From the NCBI GenBank assembly GCA_964036275.1, contig OZ038433.1, forward strand, positions 18,172,257 through 18,236,256: 64,000 bases of DNA. Direction: 5' to 3'. This DNA is from Litoditis marina (Eukaryota; Nematoda; Chromadorea; Rhabditida; Rhabditidae). The notes beneath the pieces were generated by a model. That model had not been told where the DNA came from. It was given only the letters and a program-made list of their open reading frames with translations, and searched no databases. The translations under genes were made by a program, and so were the position numbers. This document shows positions 32,112 to 46,900 of this stretch, piece by piece. Positions within the stretch are counted from its first letter, which is position 1; each line of letters opens with the position of its first letter.

Positions 32112-34977
32112 TGTGCCTTTTTTCGGAGAATATCCGAAACAGTATAGTTTATGTTCGTATGTCTCGTTATTGTAGCCAACCATTAACTGATCCTTAAACA
32201 CATTATGAGACCATTGCAAGTGGTCGGCTAGTAACCCGCAACCAGAGCGCTAGTAGCGGTCCGATCAAACGACTAGTAGCCGTTTAGTAGGTGGTTGATT
32301 GATTCCTGTGTTCATTATCATTGTTCAAGCTGTCGTGCTAATAGCTGAATTCAGTTGGCTTCAATTTTGAATATCCATGTTCCAGATGAAAGTTCTTGCT
32401 AATGTCATTTTGATCTTTATTCAATTTACTGAGCGGTTCATTTTCGTTCAGCTTCTACTATTAGAACGTTGATTTGTTTTTCTTTTCACATCGCCAATTT
32501 GCACCATTGGTCAGATCTGAATAGGATTGTGTTTATTTTGTTCTGATTTCTCGTACTTTTTCTCGCTCATTTGATTTGAATATTGCTTCGTGCATTCAGA
32601 AGTATATCTTCATTGTTCGTCTTTTGTTGTACGAGGAATAAATTTCTTTGAATCGTTTCTTCCCAGCAGCTGGCACGAGTACTCAATGCAGTACCATGTA
32701 TAATTGAACAGAAAGCATGAACCGACGGTATATAAGTTGGTTGGAACGATAATCGGACTTTTAAGTTACATAGAGATTTTCCCCATTCAGGAAACCTGAA
32801 TTTGGGTTACCAAAAACCAAATTACTCGTAATTTGCCATACTCGATGCTTCTAATAATAATCCTTTATTAGTTGCGATAGGTTGTTGATTGTGAATTGCG
32901 AGCGGTGTTCATGTTTTGCCAAAATGCTAGAAAGCGACAGAAGCGCACAACAATGAAATGACAATTCAAAGAAGCAAGATTAGATGGTCCGAGGTACGGC
33001 AGCTAGATAGTCAATATCAAAGTTATTGCATCAATTTTTATGTCCAGTGCGTACATGGCATACATCTGGAAAAGTAAATCTATCGCTCACCCTCGAACTC
33101 AACCCTAGACCACACAAATCCCGACAAGTGTCCACTATTATTTCCACCCCCATCTTCGTTTTCCTTCCTTGCTCGCCACTCTGTTTGTCTAATCTTTTTT
33201 CCCACAGATCTCCAATATCAGCGAATTATCATCAACCGAAAGCAAACATAAAAGAAACAAAAACAAACAACAATAGAGAAATTCAATAGCATCTGATTGA
33301 TATCACTCTCATCATATTCACTACACATTGTTGTATGTTATAGTGGTCGCCCGAACGCCGTGTGTGTAATACGGTATCTCCCTGTCTGCTGTGTTGTTTC
33401 GACCCATTTGAGTTTCCAGAAAATTCTCCGTTTTAAACCATGCTTTCTCCCGTTTCAAGACTACTACAAGTTCAGTGGAGTTTGGGTGTAACGAATGCGA
33501 TTAGTAATTTGAGCAAATCTTTCATAATACTCGGGTGGAACAAAGAACATGTATCGATATCATTCAAAACTTTCTTTCAAGTAATAATTAAGTTTTTTTT
33601 CCTTTCCGCAGCCCTTTAATCAACCTAGGCAGTATTCCCACTCCAACTCGAAAACTAATTTCACATCCGGTACAAAAGCTTTACCTCATTTTACTGTAAT
33701 TTTTACACTTTAACTCCCTCTTTCCAGGGATGTTTACCTCATTTCGTGTTCAAAAACAGCAAATAAACAAACAAACAGAATTCGTTCAAAGTTTTCATTA
33801 TGTTTTGTTAGCCGGCGACTGGGTCAACTCGGCACTTGAATGAAGACAAAAGACAATCAATCGATAATACTCGTGCACGCCTTATCGTGCCATAATACGT
33901 ACACAATTACAATCAACAACATGAGAAAACAGATAGTATTAACCTCATTCGACAGGAACATGTATAAATAGAAGGAAGATGTCGAATTACTATCGAGTAA
34001 TAATTAGGGGGGCCGGGCACAAAAGCCCCCTATCAGTCCATCTCATACAACCAGTGGCACTGTAGCGGTGCACGTTTGAATGGAATAGACTGGAGCAGGT
34101 GCAGTGCATACTGCTCCTTAAAATGCACGACAACTCTCAGTTGCAACTACGAGGTAGAGGGGCGGGAATAGACCACCAACCTAATGGGAACGGAGCACAC
34201 TACAAACTACAGAGATGATAGATAGATAGATAGACTGACATAACTGCGATAGGCATGAAACATTGTACACAAGAAGAGCTGCAAATTAAGGTGGATGTGT
34301 ATAATTAACATAGCAAATGGGCACGAGGGACAGCGTACTGGTTAGAGAGGGGCGATCGATAAATCGATAATACCAATCAATAACCAGACCGTATGTGATC
34401 GTAGCCAGCATCACAGTACAAAGAGTGGGGGGGGGGGGGCGTATTGTTGTTAGACGGAGATTCAGGGAGATGGGCGCTACACTAATGGGGGGAGCACTCT
34501 ACCAAGTACACTGGCCTCTACGACGTAAACACAGCAGAATATAAAGATACCGTAGTAGGACGGAGGGGGGAAACGAAGAGAGATACCACTAAAACACCGC
34601 GAACCGTCAACATGAGGGACTGTTATACATATACCCTATTGAGATAATTAGAGAGAAGAAACAAAGGGAAACTACCATTGAGAGAGAGAGACAGGTTACC
34701 TCGCACAGACACAGACAAAAGACACGACACACCGTTTCACGAGGCTGTTCCGATAGTCCATTTCAGATAATAGACGGGACACACAGCGAGAAGATCAGGG
34801 ATACAGTATGCTCTGGCATTTCCACGGGTCACAACTATGTACAGTAAACAGTACTATCGGAAACAGTAAAAGAATTAGAATAAGGAAGAATAACAACAAC
34901 GCGAATTCGGGAACTCAAAGGTTCATTTCGGGGTGCATTCTCTCTCTGCTTCTCTGCGCCCTCCTCTGGTAGGGAGT
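32112..34977. other. Gene-free stretch between convergent genes
   Basis: BTB gene 2 runs in from the left and the deadenylase gene from the right. AATAAA at about 32636 (plus) and its complement TTTATT at about 32868 (minus) are candidate poly(A) signals. If the second is used, the deadenylase 3' UTR is about 2.1 kb. There is a short (GATA)n at 34213-34233 and a G-run at 34427-34439. No further gene is seen. Confidence 0.5.
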
Positions 34978-37900
34978 CTATCGTGAGAAGGCGGAGGAAG
35001 ACGAGGAGTGGTTGTTCTGCTGCTGGTTCGGCTGGGACTGCGACGACGTCTGTTGGTGCTGCGGCGGCGGGGGTCGTTGGTGGCTGGTGGGGATCACCGC
35101 GTATTGGGCCATGATCGGGATGTGGTCAGAGGGCACGTGCGGGTGCGGAAAACCTGCAACACGAATCAACTATTGAAACGAGATACACCAGTTACTGTTC
35201 AACTCATTAGTCTTTCTACTCTCTTTTCATACTTTACAAATTTTGGTTCAACTCAATTCAATTTGAACTGTTCGACGGCTACGTTATCGTGCTCAAAAAC
35301 CAGTCTAACATCCTAAGGTCGATCAATAATCATGCTATGCACGTTAACAAATTTCTACGTCATCCAGGCAACTCTTTAGCAGCGTTCCAAAGACGTGCGC
35401 ATACAGCCGAAAACCAATCAATATGTATCTTCCCAAAGGTAAAACGTAAATATAGACCAAGATTATCAATTCATAGTTTCCACGTACCGAGAATCTTGTT
35501 CTGTTGCACCCAACTGGGGTCGAATGAACCCAAAACTCCCAGTCTGGCCAGCGATTGCGGCGTCGAGAAGATGTAGTCAATCATTCCCTTGAAGTCCAGC
35601 CTGGAATCAATCGGTACTTCAACTTCAAAACACTTTGACCTACCTAAAAATCAATGCCTTGCTACGGGTTACATTGAATGTTGAACTGAACATCTGAATT
35701 TCGAGAAAAGTATAACAAAACTAGGAAAACATGGACATGAAACGAAGAATTCCACAGCTTTTCCTATCTGAAATAATGTAACAAGTAGATTCTATGATGC
35801 AGCTACGTATGTATATCAATAAGTATATGATTAGTATGACCCACGTATAGTTGGTGAACGGTATGGTATTGGGGTCGACGGCCGATTCCAACCGCAGCGA
35901 GTGGAGTAGATTCTGAGGGTCGGCCGGACAGGAGGAGAACTTGTCGAGACTCGTGTCCTCCTGGAAGCCCTTCAGATCCACGTGTTTGCGGGAGACTTGG
36001 CCGCGAGCCAGAAACTCGAACACACCTGCAAAAGACATCGGTAGGTTGGGAAGAGTTCACATGAAGGAATCGGGTTTTCGATCCAGGTGAATGAACCTTC
36101 ATGATTATCAGACTTTTCGCGACACCAGCGAAAATTTAACCCATTTTGCGAATCGCGTGCAACACCCACCGAGCTTAGATGTATAACTATTTACTAATGC
36201 CAGATCTGGGCAAAAGGTCCACTCTAGCCTAAGTATGTAGATACGGCCATTTAGTTACATGATGTCATTATTTCAAAATAGGAACGACCTTTTCTAGCCT
36301 TTTAGAATCATTTTCATCCCAAAGCCGAGGTACCTTCCAACCACCCCAACCAACAACCAGTACATCCTTACTACCAACTCCCTCACTTCCCAACTGTCTC
36401 GACATCATGTTGTACACAAAGACCTGCCGCTTTCGACACTACATTTTCCCTTACAATAATCTTAAGTCAGGGTAAAGATACAATCCTCTACTAATCTCTA
36501 TATCCCCTTTGCTTTTCCCCTCAAATGTACTATATCTAAGCTCCATTTCTAATTCCTACTAACAACTTGCGCAACTAAGCCATACACTATAGCTGATTGT
36601 ATTTACGACCAACGTCCAGTTATTTATAGAACACCTTGACATAATCCTCACCATCAAGACGAAAACAGGAACTCCTTCCAAATCTTGCGAGCACTGCTCA
36701 AGAACCCTATACTACAAGTGAGGAGCACGCGACGAATTCACTTCCAACGCCCACACGTGTGATATCATGACATGACGTGGTGTAATACTCAGCTAACGAA
36801 CAACGACAGATTGAAAAGACAAACTTGATTACATTTCCAGACATTGAAAAACTACCCAATGGTCCCAGTACTGATTCATGGTTCTCTACCTACGTTCACT
36901 ACGATCGTACTTCCTCCTACAATGTGAGCAGCTAAATTCCTGAAAGTTTGTCAGATTACCACCCGTGTTCAGGTTTTATTGAGTTTTATCGCACCCCTGC
37001 AATCTCACAAAGTTGATAGAATCAAAATGACCACATCGCCCCTGTATTGACGATGAGGCAGCCCATTTCTTCTGCTCTTCTAGTTACATATACTGGAAGG
37101 AAATTGATTAGTCACGTGAAGTTAGCATTCTAATTAAGCATCGTGCACTTTGTCGTTGCAAGTTTCTGAATTCTGCTGTGTTAAACAAGTTCACGTGACT
37201 GTGTAGTTGACTAACAATATAACCCCCCCCCCTCTCCCAAATACAAATAGTTCCAGTACTTGAACGGCCAGAAGACGATTAGCCATATGCGAAATAGCCA
37301 TTGTTGGGGCATAGAACGGGGCCAAATCCCTCAATCCAGTTGGGGCGAAACGCACCTCATGTTCACGTAGAGAAAGTCATATTCACTCATATGGAAATCC
37401 TAATTCAACTGGTTCAAATGATTGCAAACCACGTACATTTTGCAAATGAACAATCCAGAGGTTGTTTTCAACTTTTATGTTTTCGTATTTCAGCATCAGA
37501 ATATTGCTAGTGAAAGTGATCTATAACAAACATACTTAAAATACCCCCTTTTCCTGATATTGGCTGATGCTCACTTTTGCCAAGTTCCGATTGTGCCATA
37601 ATCACTTTTTCTGGGTAAATGTTGGAGATTCTAGGCAAAGTTACTATTATTTTGTGTTTTCGGGACTGCTCATGATCACTTTTGGGGCTTCTCATGCTCA
37701 CTTTTTTCGCCCCGATTCTGAACTATTTCACGTATGATAACAAAATGTCGAGGCGGTGGGATTGTTAGTCGGTTACGGTAACGACGAACACAAAATCTAG
37801 TTGTACTTCAGTTGAAATAAAATGACAGTTGTGATTATTTTCTTTTTCTCTATTCCAAAAACCGTGACTAAAAATGCGAAGTACCTCTTATCGAAATACA

Positions 37901-40900
37901 ACAAAGCCGTGTGGAAGACTACTTGAAGGCAGAGTTCAACAAACGGAATGTGAGGTTCTTGACACGAATAAGCCGTACCACTGTACTCGAAAAAACACCA
38001 AGAATACCATTCTTATAAAATCTATCAATGTCAACACTGCTCCAAAAGAAGGCCGAAACGTCAAAAACGACCGAAAACAATGACAATAAGATCCGATTTC
38101 TACGAAAAAGGAGATTCTGTTTTGGGATTACAAATTACTACCCATCAAAAATTCCATTTTTTTAGATCCCACTTTGAATTTCCTGATATTTCAAGCAGAT
38201 CAGACAAATTTCCAATAACATACAACATAGCTGTCTTCAACCCCCCCCCCCTTTTTTTTTCGTTCCAATTGACACTTGTTCTTTGGAGACAGTTCTAATC
38301 ACGTGGAAGTGACTAATGAAAAACACCAGAAGGCAGTCAACAATAGAATATTCTATCGCAAAACCACTAAATCATGTTTTGACGGCTATTTTCGATCATC
38401 ATGTCATCCCCTCCCCCACTATTCCCTCTGGTAACCGTATTTCGAAAACATCATGTTCTATTTCAGGTCTCCCCCTACCATGCATTTCTGGGTAGTTTCA
38501 CCAGGCGCTCGTTGAAAGATTGAAAAACTCTTTAGATATCTCTGTTTGTAACATTATTGTTAAAAGTGTTAAAAAATTTACTAGAAACTCCATCCCAAAA
38601 CTATGGACGACGCGCTAACAACCCTAATGTAAGCATCCATTTAGGGATTTAAGCTATTAACACTCTATCCCTTCAACCATTTAGTTTTCCCTTACACTTT
38701 CCCTCCCCTCCCCTCTTTTGTTGGCGAAAGTTTCACTTTGAACCAGAAACAACAAATATGGCTCCATTCAATGAAAAGACGCGCAAAGTGGCCACAATGG
38801 ACACGAAAATACACGCACGACACATGGTCGAATAAAGAGGGCAAACAGAGGACGAATTATCAAAGGACTGCAGACTGGCTAATCCCGGGTGGAAAACGAG
38901 ACAATATGAAGCGTTCATGATATTTATTCATGTTTTCCAGAATATCTAGAACCCAATGCAACAAAAATTCCAAAGTTCCAGCGACTTTTTAGTTTTACAA
39001 ATGAAACTGCCGTGATTGAGGCTACTTGAGCCGTTGGCAATTTAGGGTCCCCTTCCTTTCACCAGCCATATTTTCGTCCCCCCCGTATCTTTCCGGCACT
39101 TTCACTTGCAATACAACCTCACCCGCAACCAAAAAGTAGGTAAGGTGGGTACATCGGAAGTGTTTCTATAGCAGAAAATGTGTACTTTGCTCTATGCTAG
39201 CAGATCGCGTAAGAAAACCGAGCAGATTACATTACGTTCGAGCAAGCTGGTTTATGATCTAAGTTCTAAGTGTAAGATTACCACGTCTTAGTGGGACAAA
39301 TTTTATTTTGAACACCTCAACTTGATTTCATCAACAGAAATCTCCCCAAAACTTTTATTTTGTATCAATTCCTCTTCGACAAAAAGTAAAAATTCCTTTT
39401 CAACAAAAAGTAATTAGTCTCACCAGAGTCTGGTAACGAGTTCAGGTCACCACAAATGAGAACCGGCGTCTGCTGGGGAGTTATCCGGAACTTCTCTGCC
39501 ACCTGAACACACACGATTAGTGGATTGAACTCTCGAACTAGCACAACTGATATTCAGGATACTTCTTTTATGTTTCTTCAAATTTTGCAACCTCGCCTCA
39601 ATCGTTTTTGTGTCTGAATCTTAAAATATCAGGATGTCTTTTTTCAGTTCAACTCGTGAGCACGTAGTGACTAGTTTTTCTACACGTGATTTACACGCGA
39701 CGAGTACAACTAGCGTACCATTTCGAGTAGTCGATGCAATTCGTTGGCCAACATCATAGTCTGAACCAGTTTCACGTCACAGAACTCGGGATCCCAATGG
39801 ATATGGGCGGTGCAAACGACCAGCGGAGTACCAACCACACTGTCTCCGGCAGACATACCCACACGACCTGAACGCAAAGATACAATGAAAATAAATATAA
39901 ATGTTAGTTAGTAACATTCGACTACTTCTGGAGAGGTCGCACTCGTCTCCATGAGCCGAGCGCCAACGCGGTAAATAAACATATCGATCGAGCCGCCAAC
40001 GCGCTAAATATACATATCGATCGAGCCGCCAACGCGCTAAATATATGGATATCGATCGAGCCGCCGGGACTTCAATGTCTAGTGATCGTTGGCACGCTCG
40101 GGCTACGTTCTAATAACTTTATGCAAGGAATACACGAGATTGTCGTCTCGAAGGAATGGGCGCATATTCTACACAACATGACGTCAACTGACAATGCAAT
40201 ACGTATACGAAAAATGAATGTAAACTGATTAAACTAGTTAAGGTTTGTATTTTATAAAAATCCGTGTAAACTGACGATTCTGATAGACGTTCTCCTTGAT
40301 CTTCAACACTGCACATAGGGCGATGTTGTCCCGTGGCATGACCCTGTTCAACATGTGTTCCGACTTTGACGCCTTTTTCATCACCACAGAAGTGAACTCA
40401 ATCAGGTACTCGCGCTCCATCTCGAATCTGAAACAAATACAATCAATAAATCAATACCCACAAGAGAGCAAACTACACGCAGACAGCAGTGCGTACAGTT
40501 CTGACCTACCTCCATACAACTCTACGAGTGTTTTTCCAAATACTACATCAATCAATAGGAGTAGTCTCCACCCTCTCCATAACCATACTATAACTAGAGT
40601 GGGTGATTCTTTCAACACTTCCATTACAGAACACACAGCCTTACAGTACCACAAACACAATATTTCACCCAAAATCGTCAATACCCCCCATTTCATCCGA
40701 TCTCGTCATTGTTTTGCTCGCCTTTTCCAGTTGCTATGGATGTGACATTTCGTATGCATGTCTCATTGACCAAAGTACAGCATTCGTCCGAGATATGGCC
40801 CGGATTGAATAAATCATCCCCTCCCTACTAAACACACGCCATTCCTTGTAAATATCACGCAACATTGACTCATACACAGTTTTTCCACTTTTCTGCAGCA

Positions 40901-43900
40901 CATGTTAGTTTTTCAAGAAAAACCAAGGTAACACGATAAACTAGATAAATTATCACGTTTGGAGAAGCATCCCTTTACCAGGTTACAGCAGGTTACCCAC
41001 ATTTATCTCATTTGCAGTGGCAATCGACTATTCCACGTACAACGGAACTATTAGTCCTCTCTGAACAAGTTTTCCAAATAACGGTTAATTTGCACAACAA
41101 AACGTGTTCCACCCCCAGAGAACAGTTTTGTTTGCCAGTGATTGCAATCTAATTAGTGCTGCGTCAAAAAACTAATTGGCTAATGGTTCAACCAACTCAT
41201 TCCGCATAAAAAATGTACACGACCTTCGACCTCTAACACATTCGAGCATGAAACTAGAAAACCACTCATTCGGTTAAAAAATGACCTATTACCAATGTTT
41301 CACTACAAACGAGCATATACTCCTTGCTCCATCTCAGTATTGAACCGGGTTTCTTTAAAGCCAACTGCAAGCCGGTTGATCACTAAACCACCTCGAATCC
41401 GCTCTCAATGGAGCAATTACCACGTAGTCAACCAAACTACTCCAGAAACAGTTACAAATCAATCAATAATTTCAAGGAGAATTCCTTCTTTTTTTCAAAA
41501 GACGGGCTTCAGACAATGAAATGGTTCAGCAATTCTCCATTCTCTATTTACCAACGGGATCGAACGGGAGATCGCCTGTATGGACGATTTTTGGGATGGT
41601 CGTCTCAAGGGGTCGTGGGAAAGTGAAAAGGTCATGAAAATGGTTGTCTCTCATGAGTCGTCCATACAGCTTCACTTAGAAAAACGAAATGAGGTCACCA
41701 AAACGGAGACTGTAGAGAGCGTCCATACCGCCTTACTTCACATAAATAATGAGTTAGCAAGCAATGCAAAAAAAGTGATACGGTTAGATTATATGTTCCA
41801 CGTTATAGAGACATGAAATTATTCCCATCTTATTTTCTGCCTATCACCTATATGCAGCGGTTGAATCCCTTTCAACAACACTGGTTGACATTTTTAAAGT
41901 TTTCTTTATTTTCTGTATGATTTTATTAAATGTTGGCTATTGATAATTGGGTTTTCATTCCGTGATCAATTACATGTTCTCCTTACGGCATCCAACCACT
42001 GCCTTCCAGCTATCTTGTAACCGTAGCACAGTGAGTAATTAGTGAGAGGTAAGGGACAAAACATGAACATTGCGCGAGTATCTTCGTGGTTCAATCAAAT
42101 TCTGGCTCTCCTTTTTTTTGCCAAAGGTACATGACAATGTATTGGGTACATTTCTTACTGAGCACATTAACTTAACTCTATTAGAATGGTTGACCAATGT
42201 GAAAGAATACTACTTCAACTGAATGTCTGAGCAAGTATTTAAACTAGTAAGGTACAATAACAAAATTCCACACTTTACCAAATACAATTTCTTATTGTAC
42301 TTCTCCTTTTGTTTATGCTCACTCTTCTGCAAGCATTTCAATGTAATAGTATTTTAGGAGTTGTTGAAAAGGGCATCTCCGCTGCTCACGTTGCCTGTTC
42401 CTTTTTGCATTTGTGTTTTTTACACATTACACACTATCTGTTAAAGTCACATAGAAATGAATAACTATAGATAAGTAGTGTTTTTCCGTAACCCGTGTCC
42501 GTGTGATACTTGTTAGCCTTGGTTCCGTGGAAGCTATCCGGTGAACTTTCATTCACATGTTTATGTTTTACCTGTGTTATTGTTAACCACTAACAAATTA
42601 TTTTTTCAAGGGAGTCGTCCCTAAAAGGAACAAACGTGATCTGGCAGGGCGAGATGGAATTCAAGACAAGATGGAGGTTTTCTCGTTGGAAATTCTGACT
42701 GAGATCAGCGAGTACCTCCTCGACATGTCCCAACATGTCATCCACAAGTCTCATAAGAAGAAGTAGTGTGAATATGCACATATGTTGTTATGCTCTTGTT
42801 ATATTTGTTACTCTGTTTTGAAATTTGTTGTTCGATTGCATTGTAACTACTGTTGATTTTGTTCTCATTGTACATTATTATTAATTGTTTATCATACAGA
42901 GATTTGTTGAAAAGTATTCAGTGTGAACTCAAGCACATTTGACGCGTGACCCAGTTAGCTGAAACAAAGTAAAGCTGTATGGACGGAGGGTAGGGTGGTA
43001 TGGACGCGTGACCCAGTTAGCTTAATTATAGTAGGCCTGTATAGACGGAGGGTACAGCTGTATGGACGGGTGACCTAGAAGAGACAATCAAGGAGTTATC
43101 GTCCATACAACGGTACACCCGGATCGAACCACCGCGAGACAGTTTGTCTTGCAATTGACCGCCCCGTAATCTCCCCACAAAAACTGTTTGTTCTTCTCTT
43201 CTACATCGCATTTTCGGACAAAAACACGTAACACACGTGAACAAACGAAGACAGAATCCGAGTTCTCAGAGCACACATTTTCCGAGAAAAAAACCAAATG
43301 AAAATACTACGTAATGCAATTGTTACACATCAATTAAAGTAGCATAAAAACAGATGACCAATATGACTAATTTCTCCCCAATAACCCTTCCTTACAGTTA
43401 GAAACTGATGTCAGTTCATGCCAACCTTCACTCCACATATAACAATCATGTGCAAAGTATTTCTTATTTCTAACAAACCCCTTAGCAATAGTTAGAAGAT
43501 AATATGTTCTCTGAATAAGAAACACTTCTACCCCTTAACTCCATCGCGAATTGCTTTTCTTGCTTCCATTCAAGTTTAATTTCCTGAGTTAACTCCCGTA
43601 AATGTACTTTCCTCCTACTCTATCCCAGCGGGGTTCCAATAGGGAATTGAGTCATAAAATTCGTCTTAAAAGCAACTAAATTGACCTTGAAACACACAAA
43701 AAGGCAAATTCTAACCAAAAAAAATCAACCGACCACTCACATACATCTTATTGCATTTCGAAAATAACAAAAACTTCGATTCAAATCAAACACCCAGCGG
43801 AAAGGTAAAATCAGTTGTATCTTTCTGTATTTCAGAATGAAAACAACATTTTGAATTTGAAGTATCGCCGCTCACGAACAAACTTCAACACTGAAAGCAG

Positions 43901-46900
43901 CGAGGTGGTAATATGCCCTCTAGCCCTACCCAGCTAGCTGCCTGGTTCTATTCGGTCTACTTTTTCACATAGATTCTCACGTGTTTACATCTAAAAACTT
44001 TTTTTGTGGAATATTCGAACGTTACTGGTGTATGTCTCTAGAGATGCTCTCTTCTCCCTATCTCTCATTCCACTAACACCCCTGAATTCCCAGAAACATG
44101 CCAATTCACGCGATTTGCCATTTGCCGACCAAAAAAAGAAAGAGAATTTGGTCAAGGCCAAACCCTGAAATTAATTGACAACAAATACATCTTCTTCTTT
44201 CCAAAGTCACGGGGCAAACTAGTCACAAGACCCGACAAACGAACCGCATTTCCGATATAAAGTACATCAACAAGGTCAACACCCCTGTCATACCCCAGTT
44301 AAGTCTTCTAAAAATAAACTATCTTCCCAGTCCCAGATTTCGCAAAAAAGTTTCACTCCCACAAAATTTACCGGTCACCCAGTCATAATTGCCAGCAGCG
44401 TATTATAAAGTACATCAACAAGCATGCGCTAGTAAAGTTGTCCAAATAACAAAAACAATCGGAAAACAGAAACTTTTACGCCGAGAAGGTCCAATTTTAA
44501 TGCAAAATCATTAATTTTCACGTGTTTAATCCAGAAACGGACTACTTTTTTGTGGAATAGTCGGACCTTACTGGTGTATGTCAGTAAGGTCGACACGCTC
44601 AGTCAGTTTAGTCAAAAGTTCAAAAGTCAACCAATTATCAGGTGATTAGGGTCGAACAACCGCCCGTGCGAATACGAAGAAAAATGAAAGAAAGCAGGGA
44701 AACATGAGATCCATTCTCTCTCTCAACTTTTTCCACATTCATTTCTCGTAGAAAAATGTCCCCAGAATCCCAGAACTGTAACAGACTCACCAGAATACCA
44801 CCAACATCATCAAGTTACTAAGTAGGTCGTAAAATCATTGCTTCATAGTAGCACCTAACATCTCCCTCCAATTCCAACAAATGATATAACGGATAAGCGA
44901 AGAAAAACCATGAGAGCGGGGGAAAACTATACCGATTCTCTCTCAACTTTTCACACACTCTTCACCAATCAATCACAAAAAGTGCCCATAGAACGAATAA
45001 GCCAAAAGTAAACTATTAACGAACTTGTCCGATTTCCAGAAAATGGCGCATCCGTCCACGTATTTCCGGTCCTCTTCGTTCATCGTTTTCGCCCGTGACT
45101 TGGGGGAGAAAATCCCAGAATATCCGAGAGCCTTCAATTCGGGTTGGAACAGCAGGTGGAACTGCTCCGTTTCCACTTCCTGCAATAGAAACGATAGAAA
45201 CGAATGAACACAAGAAAACAACGTCCCATCGTTCACTACAGTACACAGATGCATTCTTCAACAACTAGTACTTTTCACTTTCACGTGTTCCATATTGGAA
45301 ACGTTTCCACGATACGTTACTGTAAATAGAAAGCCAAGTTCACTACTTAATACAGAGCAATGGCAATGGTTAGGTGAGAGAAAAATGTACACATACCCCA
45401 GTAAGGTTCGACTAAGCTACAAAAAGTAGTCTGTTTTCAGAGAGTGAACACGTGAAAATTAAGAATTTTTCATCAAAAGTAGACCGATTTTCTTTTTTTC
45501 AGCGAAAAAGTAGTCAGTTTCTCGTTTTTTTTTCGACTATTCGGACAACTTTACTGTTGTATGAATGTACACGGGGAACCGAACCCAGTGTTCAAGATGA
45601 GTTGGACCGAATTGCAATACAAAGTGATAATCACTAAATATTGTTTGATGGAATTACAAGTCCTTTCCAAGCCCCCTGCCTCTTCTTTCTTCACTTGCTA
45701 CCAGTCCTTCCTTACCACCCCCCCCCCCCCCCCCCCCCGCTCCACCTTAGATGAAAAACACCTGCGAGACTGCCAAACTCGATTACATTCGCGTGATTTC
45801 ACCCATAGAACGGCTGTCAACAAGCATAACATAATAATGAATGACGTACAATACCTCATTCCAAATCAATTTATGGGAACCCAAATACCGAACGTAGCGA
45901 AAAAGAGTGGTGTTCAATCTCACAAACGTTATGACTACAAACTAAACATACAATATATGCCTATTCCCCAATTACAGAACTGAATGCTACAAATTACTAT
46001 TACAAACACACTCTCTCTCCCAAAACTCAAAGAACAATCAGAAATCTTTCAAAATTGATGGAATCATTTTCTAGTCCCTTGTCGGCTAACCCTCTTGCAT
46101 ACGCACACAGCAAACGCACGCAATCCCGCGTATTAGGCGTATTTGAACAGAGTGCAAAAGATCAATACCCAGTTCCTACTAATCATAGATCACTCGAATG
46201 TTTCTCGGAATCGAGGGGTGGGAAACAATAGAGATTAGCCTCTCGCACAACTTCACCCATTCACAAGTGGCGAATTTGCATGCTAATAGACATGACCGAG
46301 ATATACTAAGAAAACAAGGCATGCACTAACAATCATGACCCGTTAGTTCTGAAAAGCTCCTGAATTGAAATTGAAAATTTTGTGAAAATTCGACCATTTT
46401 CGACTGGGAAAATAAAATCAGATCACTTAAACTGCGGAAAGTCCATCTTTTCAGGAATAAAAAGACTACTACAACTCCCCAACACATGATTTCGTAACTC
46501 CAACCCCCCCCCCCTCCCTAAATGTCCCTTCTAGTGAACACAGCTTCCGCGTATTGCAAAGACCCCCCGGGGTGCCGGGGACAAACACCTTTTCCATGGG
46601 GATTTTCCAGTGACAAACAATTTCTCATTCATACCAAATCCATGTCGCTTCGATCAAAGATTCAATGGGAAATTTTCGACCACCCACATTTTTTTTCCGA
46701 TTGTGAATCAAAATGAAACCTAAAAAGAATGATTTCCCGAAAAAACTGTAGTTGAAATTTTGCAAATGTCTTAATGTAATAGATTCTGTATCATAGTTTC
46801 ATCAAATAAAAAAATCCATCCAAATAAGGTATGCATTTCCTGATCCATCTAAATGATATCTGATATACCTCTATCTAGTTCCGCGTTTAGCCCACGTGTG

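Larger units (their letters stand above)
36026..39423. other. Deadenylase intron 11 (3.4 kb)
   Basis: It holds the two repeats listed at 37096-37215 and 37556-37727. Otherwise it is AT-rich with C-runs near 37223 and 38241. No nested gene is seen. Confidence 0.6.
40428..45024. other. Deadenylase intron 8 (4.6 kb)
   Basis: It contains a tRNA-derived fragment, two coding-like open frames on the plus strand, a 62-bp tandem repeat and two MITE copies, each listed separately. GTATGGACG and CGTCCATAC words recur between 41576 and 43105. Confidence 0.6.
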
